Origin: Cryptomeria japonica
Lineage: Eukaryota; Streptophyta; Pinopsida; Cupressales; Cupressaceae
Length of the DNA stretch: 64,000 bases
NCBI RefSeq assembly: GCF_030272615.1
Contig: NC_081412.1
Location: forward strand, 670,558,852-670,622,851
Direction: 5' to 3'
The notes below the pieces were generated by a model that worked only from the letters and a program-made list of their open reading frames with translations, was not told the DNA's origin and made no database searches. A program made the translations under genes and the position numbers. Shown in pieces: positions 36,401-47,061 of this stretch (the first letter of the stretch is position 1; each line of letters starts with the position of its first letter).

Positions 36401-39400
36401 CAAATTCAGAAATTAAATGAGTTTGAAAGTCTAATGATTGTTAAGAATAGGTATGGCAGTTGGAAGGACATCCGTGCTTGACAAAGGAAATAAGGGAGCC
36501 ATGAAATCACAGATTTTTCTATAGGAAAAGCCCAACCCTTCCATGTTTGAGCAGGTTTATGAAATATTAGAAGCAAAGTGCAATTGGCAGCCACAGCCTT
36601 TTTCCCCCTTCTGCTGTAGCTGCTGAAAAGATTTAAGAAACTCCAAACAAATGCTTGTGGCAAGCATAAAGCCCAGCAGCCAGCAATCTTTCCTCCACGT
36701 ATGGGCTGAAAAGGGCATTTATAAACTTCTAAAACAAATTAAAAATTGGCAGGTGTTTGGAGCAGGCATAGAAACCTTCAAACCAAATGCAATTTAGTTT
36801 AGTTCCTCCTTGTTGGGCGTTGAAGTTAGCAACAACAAAAATAAAAAACAAACTTTCAAATTAAATGGATTTGGGCAGCTGTAAAGTGCCAAACTCCACG
36901 ACCTTTGCCAGTCCTCCATCCTCTATGCATAATGAAAAAGGGGCAAGGTATTAAACAAGAAACTTCCAGGCGCACTCAGAAAACCTTCAAAATGCAGTCC
37001 CAGGCTTAATGTTTTAATCCCACATTGGCTGGGAAGTGGTATTTTTTAATCTTTATATACAAAAACGCACAGTAGTATAATGTCTAAGCCATAAAGGCTT
37101 TTGACACAAGGTGCCCATGGGCGCCCAAGGCGGGCCCACGCCCGAGCACGTTTCCCAAGGCAATGGAGGCGGTGACTAGACGAAGACAAAGTGGATCCCA
37201 CGTAGGCATGCTTCCCGAGGCAAAAGGCAAAATTTTGCAGACGAAGGCCGAGTTAAAGAGCGAGCAAGTTCGAGAGAGATCGACGGCTCGCGCTATTTCG
37301 CAAAGGGAAGATGCACGCGAGTTAAACCAGCGAAATAGCGAGGATGAACGTGAGCCGTCCACGTGGCACGTAGGTGGCGGGTACAGCCAACAGTCCAGCA
37401 TGCGGGTCCTGATGAGGTGGCGATGATGTGGCATACAAGCAAGCGGCCAAGTGGCAGTGACGAAGCAGATGACGTGGCGATGATGAAGTGTCATCCCAGG
37501 TGGCATCCGGTCAACCCCATCGACCAATCAGAGGCCGCCACGTGGCAAGGCGTCAGAGCACAAATGGAGGCAAAAAATCAAATTTAAAATGATTAAATAA
37601 TATAGTTCAAACTATATTGAAATTCGAAATATTTAAATGACTCAGCACAAATGAGGATAAATTCGCCCAGGGTCTAAATTTTGGCCAAAATATAAAGTAT
37701 TATATATCGCCGGAAAGCTCTCGGAGCGAGGAATCCGATTATGAGGTTAATTTTGGCAAATGTGGGATATTTTGGATGCAGTTTTCACGGGAACGAAATT
37801 CAGTTAGAGAGGAGACACTTGGCAATTCAGTTGCAGATTTGATTTTATTCTCTCCTCTTTTTATTCCGAATTCTTCTCAGTTGTAGGGGTTCCAGAAATT
37901 TGGAGAATGGCTCCAGTTTTCATGGCTTCCAATTTTGAGTATTCTTGAAGATTGTACAGGGCAGGGCTTTTCCTTTAGTAATGGAGTTCAATTCTTCGTA
38001 TAGGTGTTCTTAGTTGCAGGTTCTTGTGTATGTAAGGCATACATAAATTCACACAGAATTGTCTCTAGATTTGTATTTCCATTTTATCAAATCAGATCCT
38101 CAAGGAGGATGAAATTTGTTATCTCAAGGAGATAGTTATGATTGTTTGCAGGGATTCTTCAAGGAAGGATTTAAATTATGTAATAAGTCATAAAAAAATG
38201 GAATATAGTTTCAAGATCTGATGATTTTGTGAATGATCTTAGTAATGCATTTATGCAAGGCATTAATGCATGAATATTTAATAATGAAGATGGATTTGCA
38301 ATCGAAGCTTTCATTTATAGTTTGATGTATGACTCTGTTGCCCTTGGATAAGGCACTGATCTTGCAATTAAAGGGGTTCTCAAACCAATTTAAAATCTAA
38401 TCAGAATACCTTTAGTATGTTATGTTTTGAAATGTTTCATCTATCTCATGTTCAAGCATAGTTGAGTTTCATGTGTAGATCTAGCCCATCTGCAATAAAC
38501 TACTTGTTTTGGAGCCTTAGTGAGATCTATCTGTTTATGTTGATGCTGTCATAGATGTGTAATAGGTTTAATTCTAAGCATCAAAGGTATACCCGCCTAG
38601 GTTTTGCAGAGCCTGAAGAGTAGAAGGATTCATATCCTTGTCATGTTGTCCAAGCCCTGAAGTTCTTCATAGATTGAATTGGCTACTTCATAGATCAATT
38701 GCAGGTGTTCTTGGGTTATCACTTTTGGTGAACAACACCTTGTAGGCCAAAATCGATCGCTGAGAGTGTGATGTCATCAATCTAGGACATTTGATCCCCT
38801 GTCAACACCTATAAACCAAAAATTGGACCAAGCATTAAAGATAATTAGTATATGTTGTAATATTTTTGAATTCAAAGTGTACTATTGTATTTTAACATGT
38901 TACAAAATTTATACCTCAGGCATCGAAGTTGCAGTTGTAGTAACTAGGGGAGAAGTATGGGATACCACTGCTGCATCTTGAAATGCATATTATTTGTCTC
39001 AATTTAAATCAATGTATAAATGAAAATTCATTTATGTAATTACAAATTTAAAGTGACTGATAAATAAAATGCTATGAATTCAAATCAACACACCTATGTC
39101 TGTCGCTGATGGACAAACACCATGTCCATCAACTCATCTGTCAATGCAAAATCCTCAGCTATGCGGGCTTGACATCTACTCCCGTAAATCATGCACAAAT
39201 GAGATATGGATCCATCTGCACTGGCCACATCATCTATCCCCGAGCAACTGACACACATATGCCGAATGGGCTCTCTGTTGCCACCTAGAGAAACTAATGG
39301 CTCATCATCTTGTACAATAGGGTGTGCTAATGACATCCCATGCTGGATGATGGCACTAGTCAATGATGTGGCCACCTAAAGAGTCTATAGCTCCATTGAC

Positions 39401-40229
39401 TCTTTTAGCTCTACTAGGACAACTTGATGCACCTTGGGTTTGGGTGCTAGGGGGCAATGACTCTCCAGGACTACTTGCCTACGGGCTCCAAGTCTATCTT
39501 GGGCAGAGCCGCCACCTCTACCATGGAACTCTCTCATGTCAAAATAGTTTGGCCGCACATTGAGCACAAACTAACCGTATACTTTCTCAAAAAATACAAT
39601 GGCACTTCATAATTATTACAAGGTGGATCATCAAAGACCATCCACCACCTCTGCCAAAAAAGATTCTTCATCTGCACATTGGTACACTAATGTATGGGAA
39701 ACCTCTTTGCATTAAGAGGTAACGAATGACCAGTTTTAGGATCAACAAAAAGGGCACATATTTGTTGTTTACTAGTATTTTGGTTTTTGACTCCCTCGTA
39801 TGATAACCCATCAACATAGTATTGACGAAACCTATCCCTAAAGTTTCCCCATTTTGTAATTTATGTGGAAACAACTATGGAACCACTAGCTAATGTTTCT
39901 AGGCTAATGGCGAGAGATTTATGATGCTCAAGTTTGGATGTTTTCAATTTATCAATCAATTCATTGATTTTAGACGTATTTTGCCCTAATTGATTAATTA
40001 ATTGCTCTTGTGTTTCAGGTGTGTGGTCAAAAGGAGGAATTGGGGGTGTATCTTGTGGATTTTCAGGAGGTGCATTTTGTTGTTCTGGTTGTGGGTTATC
40101 AGAATCTATTTTTTGAAACAAAAAATGAAAAAACCTAATCAAAATTAATGAAATTAAATTCAAAATGTAAAACAAATTGAACAAACGGGAAAGAAAGACA
40201 AAAATTAACAAAAAGTAACCTTGATCCAT
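33443..40229 (-). pseudogene. Nine-exon gene of unknown function with lesions
   Basis: Exons in order: 40229-40220, 40106-39094, 38976-38915, 34388-34317, 34207-34142, 34046-33978, 33881-33813, 33720-33607, 33493-33443. All eight introns start GT and end AG. Exons 4-8 are 72, 66, 69, 69 and 114 bp, all multiples of three. Exon 1 encodes only MDQ. Exon 2 has a Gln/Pro-rich start, a helical stretch (INQLGQNTSKINELIDKL), then WGNFRDRFRQYYVDG, RFPIH and NLFWQRWWMVFDD. Exon 4 is basic (RPRPKKRN), a possible nuclear signal. TAA near 39861, TAG near 39690, a frame change in exon 2 and TGA in exon 5 argue that it is broken. Protein ends DFDDPPQV. I recognise no family. It converges on the transposase-like gene. 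Confidence 0.62.
34532..38807. mobile_element. LTR-like insertion (4.28 kb, possible solo LTR) in intron 3
   Basis: It begins TGTTGGGACTG and ends CCTGTCAACA, a TGTTG/CAACA inverted end pair, and lies wholly within the intron between exons 3 and 4 of the nine-exon gene. No coding domain was found. The flanks CCTTG and CCTAT are only a weak target-duplication match. Inside: diverged tandem units of about 155-200 bp (about 34890-35310, with GGTGAGCTAC and TTTCAAATTT), a GC-rich patch (37090-37570) with two CACGTG G-boxes (37360, 37539) and TGACGTGGC (37470), and TATATAT near 37698. These fit a promoter-bearing U3. Confidence 0.55.
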
Positions 40230-40329
40230 AGTGTCTGGAGGAGAAATGAGGCACCTCCTTCACGGTTTGGCAGAGAAAATGGGGAAAAAACGTGACTGTC
40301 ACAGGAAAATAACTCCCATTTTTTTTTTT

Positions 40330-40540
40330 AAAACTTTTTTTGACAGGCAGTGCATACGTGGTTCTTTAGGGCTTATTAGTGTGTACGCACTCATTTTCCT
40401 ATAAGTAGCACGCACATGCTCATTTTCCTAAATGTAGTGCATACACACTACCTTTTCTAGGCTCGGGAACAACAGACCTAAGTGCGTACGCAGTGATTTC
40501 AAAATTTATAACCGCATACGTGCTGCTTATTTTTCCATTT
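40330..40540. promoter_or_regulatory. Cluster of palindromic GTGCGTACGCAC-type motifs
   Basis: Variants GTGCATACGTGG-like, GTGTGTACGCAC, GCACGCACATGC, GTGCATACACAC, AAGTGCGTACGCAG and CGCATACGTGC occur in about 200 bp, 100-300 bp upstream of the nine-exon gene start. Two are separated by CTCATTTTCCTA repeated twice. Such subterminal motif clusters are typical of DNA transposon ends, but they could equally be a promoter element. Confidence 0.55.
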
Positions 40541-40559
40541 TTTTTGGGGTTGTGTCCAC

Positions 40560-43496
40560 TTTTCTGACCACCATCTTTGTGCACTTACCCATAGATTGAA
40601 TACCAATTTTGTTTCTATTATTGTTTTGAAGGTGATCCATTTATATAAAATGAACCAAGTTTCTATTGAATACTATAATGTAATTGACTTGAACAATTAG
40701 TTGTAATTTGCATTTACTTGAACAATCAATGTAAGTTGAATGTCATCAATTACCAATTTTAAATGTGTAACAATCAATGTAATTGAATAACAACCATACA
40801 TTACATATAATCCACTTGAATGTAATTAAAAAAATACTTTTCGTTAAATGCTTGCCCAAAACATGTTGGTCTTAAAACTAATTAAATTTGAAGCCCTATG
40901 TGAGTAAAGGGAATAAGTGTGGTCACAACTATTGATACATTGGGCAAAACAAAAATAAATTGTTTTTTCTTAAAATTGACCAAAATATTTATTTTCCACA
41001 AATGATCTTGATTACCTACAAAGAAAAATGCATATTATACTATTTGTGATTTTATTTTATGGCCCATGCAATACACACGCACACACATATAATATGGTGT
41101 TGTGATGATTGATGCTAAAAAATAGTAAATTACAATAGAAACAAGGGTATGCCAAAAGAATCAATAAAAGCCAAACATTATAAAAGATATATCATTAGAC
41201 ATTAATATCTAGATAGTTTTAAAATTTTATTGTTAATAATTAGATATATAAATGTAATTGTAAAATTTGTTTATCCATGCCATTTCCTATTTATTTTTTT
41301 ACATATTGTAGGAGAATTTCTTCAATATATATCTACATATTGATAAGTGACACAATCTTGTACACTTTTTGATCCCTTTCCCTATGTTATCTACCTACTT
41401 CATTACACAACATTCTATGTACCTATTTTTTTTTATCTCCTTTCCCATTTTTACACACTTTTTATATGTTCATCCTATAAACTAATTTATTATGCCTATT
41501 CTCACTCATTCCTATAAACAAGCTATCCAATGTAATAAAGATCAGACTAGTTTATAATTTAGTTAAGGGGTTGTCCTCAAAATTAATACCTTGTCCAACC
41601 CTAAGTTAAAATTTGAATTGAAATTTGGTTAACTTTTCACCTTTATTCTTTCTTCCTATGATTGATTAAATACAAGTTTGTGTGATATGTTGTGAATATT
41701 GTCATTGCGTATAATTTTTTTTTTGGTGTTCATGATAATTATTTAAAAATATTAAGATAAATCATTCATCTATACATTTCAATTGATACTCTAAAAATAA
41801 TCTCTCTACAAAAAATATTATAGGATCACATATTCTAGGATCACTTGCTTGACTAAATTTTGTGTTGTCCTTAAACTTTTCTATTCTAAAAAAGGATTGA
41901 TCAAAGTGAAGGTCCAATAGGACTTGGTCATATCATAATATATCAAAGGTATTTATCAATATTACCATCCCTATAGACATACACGCTTCACATAGAGTAA
42001 AGAGAAGTACCTTCTAAATCACACATCAATTTTGTAGATGCAACACAAGATCACAATTATACATTGGATCTAGATAATCAAACTTATCCTTGTATAGAGT
42101 CTAATTTTTTTTAATTTTAAGGTCATCATTAGTTTTATGATTATTATTCTAAGTTCTAAAACTTAGTAGATCTAGGTCTCCTTCATTCATCTTGCATTAA
42201 TTATTAGACTAGCCACATTTATTTTAGATTTACATTTAATACATTTTTCTTAACTATCTCTCCTAAGTAATATTGAACTCATAGAGTTAATACCACAAGT
42301 TAAGAAAAATAACATTATGGAGTGTGGAAATCAAATGTCTACAATCAACATCTTTTATGGGAGGGAATTATGGATTATATACTTATGTGCTTTATAATAT
42401 AATTATGTAAAAAATATGATATTTATAAATTGTACTAATTAATATTGAACTTATAATTTTTAAACATAAATTAATAGAAATCACATATATTTAAAAAAAT
42501 TATACATTTAAAAAATATTATGCATAAATTAAGAAGTTACCATAGGTTTTATCGCATTTCATTGCAAAGGGCTTGCAGAGCCCTAAACTAAAGGATCTTC
42601 ATGCAAAGTAGGAGTAGTATGCACATGTCACATCTCATAGGAAGATATTTGTATATAGAAAGATGCAATGCAACTGTTACTATTTTTTTTGTCTTATTTG
42701 TTTAAAATGGGTAAGGGACTCCTTTTTTTAAAAGGTTTTTCAGTTAATTGCAAATATCTTGTTATGCTTTTTATGTTGTAGCTTGTTGACTGAAGTTTGT
42801 GCCTCTTTACCTTTCGAGAGGTGTTTTAAGTGTAAGTAGTACTAAATTTTTTTCTAGCATCCAATGACCATATTGGCTATTATGTCCAAGTGTGTGCTCA
42901 TTTTATGGTGAGACCATCCATGTCAAAAGGGGATTCAAAACTTTATTGATCGCCAAAATCCATGTTACAAGTTTTTGGGGGAGTTTTATTAATATTAGAT
43001 TGAGTTTTAGGGTTCTATCATGCCATGTTTCTTTTCACAATTGATTTGAAGGCCTTTATGGTAGCCAATGCTTTCAAAACATCAACAAAGAGTTACCCAA
43101 GAGATAGTTGTTGGTTTAATGAGTTTTTTCATACAAATTCAACACAAGGATGCACACAATAGGGGTATTCACTCTCTTTCAAGATTCTAGTGTCATGAAT
43201 CTTTATTTGCAAAATAATGGATTGTGAAGATGCAATCATTTTAAGTGAGATAGGGCTAGGAATGATTGAGTGAGATTGGATTTGGAACGATTGTAAAGTT
43301 TATAAAATTCATTATATCCCTTCCATGTAAGACATTCATGTCATCCTAATAGAGACAGTAGGTTTGTGTTCTTGAAACTATAATTGAGATAGAAAATTGA
43401 ATTTATATATTTGAGTAGGCAAATATTTTAGAGTTTGGTAGTATTAAGGAAAATATTCAAGGAATGAGGGTGCTTTCACATTATGAAAGATCTTGC
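40560..43496. other. AT-rich intergenic DNA, nothing recognised
   Basis: No long frame, LTR boundary, tandem repeat or RNA gene was seen. A short CA-rich run lies near 41070-41090. Confidence 0.5.
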
Positions 43497-44874
43497 TGTT
43501 AGAAATACTTCTAGTTGGTTGTCATTGATGTCAATCCCAATGATCTGGATTGGTTCGAATATTGCAGTATGTAGTGTATGCAGAGCATGCTGAATGTTGG
43601 CAATGTAGAGCAGTGGAAGATAGGTATGTATGTATGTAAGGCAATCAACAATTGTTGTATGCATGTTGCAGATATGTTTTTCGATAGGTTGTTTCTTTAT
43701 AAATGTGTAGTGTCAGTACATTTTCTCTTAGTGTTTGAGTTTTGGTGTTGGTTGTGGTGATTGAGTTTGTGTTCTAGATGTATACGCAATGCAATCTGGT
43801 GATATTCAGTTGATTTTTCTCAAGATTGCAGTGCTCCACATTTTTTGTTTCATTGCAAATAAGATAGCACAATTTTGATATTCTAGTGGCCATTGCTTAA
43901 GATTGATGTATTTAAGTTATGGTGCTTTGGAAGTCATGCTTCAAAAGTTGTGCTCCAGAAATATATTGAGTTGTGTAGTGTTTGATAGTTCTATGAGCTC
44001 TGTTTTTCTTTGGATTTTGAATTCTAATGATAATATTTTGATGATACGTTGTTCATGTCTTTAACAACCTTATGTTGAGTTGGATCATGTTCTTTATGCT
44101 TCGGTAGTGTGTTCTTGTGGAAGTTCGAGGTTATATTCATTTCGGGTCAAGCTGACCTTAAATATTTTTATTATTGTTTTTCTCCGATGCTTGTAACATG
44201 TGATCTGACCATTGGAGTATCAATTGGGAAAGTATTTTTGAGCCTGAATTAATGTACATTCTTATCAATACACACACACACATATACATTTTATGTCTTC
44301 TGAAGTGAAGTATTGCAAAAGGGCGATGAGTGATAGAGTGAGAGAGATGATATTTGTGGGTGAAGAAGAAAGGAAAATCTAGTGTGACATTGATTGTGCG
44401 TGATTGGAGCAAGTAAATAGTGAATGAGTTGTAAAGTTTCTTATTCAGATCTACTACAAGCAGTTATTGTGATGTCTGAGCTTAATAGGAACTAATCCTA
44501 TGCATATGTAGATGCAATATTCTTAGTTCATACTTATTTTCTTGGCAGCGATACTTTCAATTGTGAGTCATTGTAATTAAAGCAATGAGATCTCTAGGTA
44601 ATGAGCCCCTTGATAGCGAGCCTTTGTAATTCTATATAACTAGTTATATTAACTTGAGAGTTAGCCCTCTCTGCGGTTTTTCCCATTTGGGTTTTTCACG
44701 TATAAAAATCTGGTGTCTTTCTTATGGTTGTGTATATCTTGCATTTCATTTCTATTGCACATATCCTTTTATTCTAAGTTTAATTGAGATCAAGTTAAAT
44801 TTTAGAATTTCAATTTTTTCTTTTTTTAGAATACTGATTACCCCCCCTCTTATTTTTCTGGTCCATTCAATGAT

Positions 44875-44886
44875 TGGTATTAGAGC
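44875..44886 (+). other. Primer binding site of element F
   Basis: TGGTATTAGAGC is one substitution from the canonical copia Met-tRNA primer sequence and matches the sites of C and D closely. Confidence 0.82.
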
Positions 44887-44938
44887 CTGGTTCCTTGTTT
44901 CTAGCTTAACCACTTGAGGGAGATATTTATTTGAACAA

Positions 44939-45655
44939 ATGGCTCCTATGGATATGGTAGGAGAATATTATTTGGATGAAGAATTAAAGACAACCCTTCA
45001 AGATCTAGAGAGTGTAGAATCTAAGAATGTAAATTTGAAAGAGAATGTCAAGGTAGCAAATTATTGTGTCAAGAAGTTGAGAGATCAGATTCAAAAGTTC
45101 AAAGAAATGCATCATGAAGTTAACAAAGAGTTAAAACAAGCAAATAAGACTATTGTGAGTCTAAAGATGCAAATTGAATAAAGGAAGAAAGTGGAAGAAA
45201 GTCTAAAGGATACAATTAATTAGAACACAAAAGAATGTGAGAAGTTGGAACAAGAACTATTGAAGCTAAAATTAGAAGAAAAATTTAGTGAAAGCAATGC
45301 ATTATTAGATAAACTATTGACCATGCAAAAATATCATAAGGACAAAGAAGGATTAGACTTTTCCGGTGAATTCTCAAATTAAAATAACAAAGTAAAAGGC
45401 AAGGAGAAGGTGGAAGTTGAGAAGAAACCTGAAGATTCAACCAAGGTCTGAAATCCAGGACCTGCTGCAAATAGACCTCCAGTTTGGCAACCAAATGCTC
45501 AAAGGTACCCATCATTCAATGGTTTTTCTTTATTGCAAAATTTTTGGACATAAAGCTATATATTGCAGATGCAAAGTAAATTAGGATACTCAATGCCTTT
45601 ATTGTAAAGGTTTTGGACACAAGGATAATAACTATAGTAATCAAGTCATGAATAG
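44939..45655 (+). pseudogene. Gag coiled-coil and zinc-knuckle fragment of element F
   Basis: The start ATG at 44939 follows the primer site by about 50 bp. The first 80 codons form a Lys/Glu-rich coiled coil (LKENVKVANYCVKKL). Past stops at 45179 and near 45220, the frame remains charged, then two CCHC-like knuckles appear in another frame (YCKIFGHKAIYC, near 45525-45570, and CLYCKGFGHKDNN). It resembles the gag of C and D. It is cut off at 45655 by element D. Confidence 0.65.
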
Positions 45656-46783
45656 TGATGGACTTGAAAAGCACTGAGAGGGTGGGGGGGGGGGGGTGAA
45701 TAAGTGACACCAAATAAAACACTACTTTAAACACTAACTGGTAGATGAACTTAACCAAGCATTTAAACAAAATACATGCTATCCAAAATGATAAAACAAC
45801 ATCCACAAAAAGTAAAGCATCCACCATAACACAAGTGTTTTATACGTGGAAAACCCAAATAGGTAAAAACTATGGTGAGATGGAACTCACAAGTTAACTA
45901 TCTGTAGTAATAGATAATTGACCTGTTAAGGTCTACAAAGTGCTCTGCTAGGCACGAATCTTGTTAGAGATCCCAAGATTGATTAGAAGCTTATACCCTG
46001 TTAAGAGTACTACCTTGTTAGGAGTAACCTCGCTGGAGAATTTTGAGAATCCAAACTAATGGATCACCTTGTTAGATGATTTGTACAATGAATCTTGCTA
46101 GAGCTTACCCAGTTAGGGGATTTGATTCTGTTGTAATGATTGGAAAACAACAAGAATGGATTGATCTATTCTGAGTAGCACAATATTTGCTTGATCAAAT
46201 CCTTCTAAGTATATTCAACACTTCTCTTCATCTTAACACTTATCACTCTTCAACAAAATATTTTACTCTTGATGCATATCAATATTCACATACCATCATT
46301 CTCTATCAGTTTCAAATGATTCACTAAGATGTCTTTAAATAGACATTCAAATCTTATGTCAGCCTAAGGAAATCAAAACACAATTTCCTAGGTGTAGTGT
46401 ATCTAGACAAGTAATCATAACTCATCACAAAAATGACCGTCAAGAAGTCGGTGCTGGTAATTCATCACAAAATCAGATACCGATTAGAACAATCAATACC
46501 GGTTGGAACAAAACATGTGATCCGTTGTCCTGGAATCTTCTGCTTGATCTCCATCTTCATCTTCATCTTCATTTTGATGCTGATTTAGTGTAGCCACAGG
46601 TTATCTCTTAAGAACATTTCAGTTGACACAAAGTACTGGTTAGAGATAAGCCTTAATCATACCGGTTGTCAATGTAAACCAATTGAAGTTACACTGTTAG
46701 TCAATGTAATCATATGTGTGTGTGAGAGTGTTTCATCAATGACAACAAGTGATGAATACATTACAATCATCATCAAGCCAACA
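45656..46783 (-). repeat. 3' LTR of element D
   Basis: On the minus strand it starts TGTTGGCTTG (46783) after the tract CCAAAGGGGGAGAT and ends CCATCA (45656). A 13-G homopolymer (about 45681-45697 region) lies near the end in the conserved GAGAGGGGGGGTGAAT context of this family. CCGGT words (about 46430-46670) match the CGG-rich motifs reported for Sirevirus LTRs. Confidence 0.82.
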
Positions 46784-46975
46784 ATCTCCCCCTTTGGTAT
46801 TGATGGCAACACTAGAAATTTTTTAGAGTAATACAATAGCACTAAGTGTGCATACACAACATATTTACACATGTGCACATACTCCCCTTTAATGCAATAC
46901 TCCCCCTTAATGTATGCATAAGTACAAAATTTTAAAAAACACACACACATATTATTACTCCCCCTTTGACAACAA
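46784..46975 (-). other. Multiple polypurine tracts of element D
   Basis: The tract adjoining the LTR (46784-46797, AAAGGGGGAGAT on the minus strand) is followed upstream by three more AAGGGGA/AAGGGGGAG copies (near 46882, 46902 and 46957). Multiplied polypurine tracts are a described hallmark of Sireviruses. Confidence 0.78.
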
Positions 46976-47061
46976 TGCCAAAATGATAAAGTAAAATATA
47001 TACATATATATAGAAAAATTGTATCAAAGTGCTCAACATATATTACAACTTTAAAAAAAGT

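Larger units (their letters stand above)
43497..45655 (+). mobile_element. Element F: 5' part of a Sirevirus-like copia element
   Basis: The proposed 5' LTR (43497-44870) starts TGTTAGAAATAC and shares the GTTGTCATTGATG word found near the LTR starts of C and D, plus the GGTTTTTCCC...TTTCACG block near its end. A Met-tRNA primer site (TGGTATTAGAGC, 44875-44886) and a gag start follow. Element D is inserted at 45656 in the opposite orientation. The remainder of F would lie beyond the right end of the window. Confidence 0.65.

Noticed and set aside
45285-45827. Minus-strand frames over the F/D boundary and the G homopolymer
   Set aside because: They are antisense to gag and LTR sequence and have no independent support.
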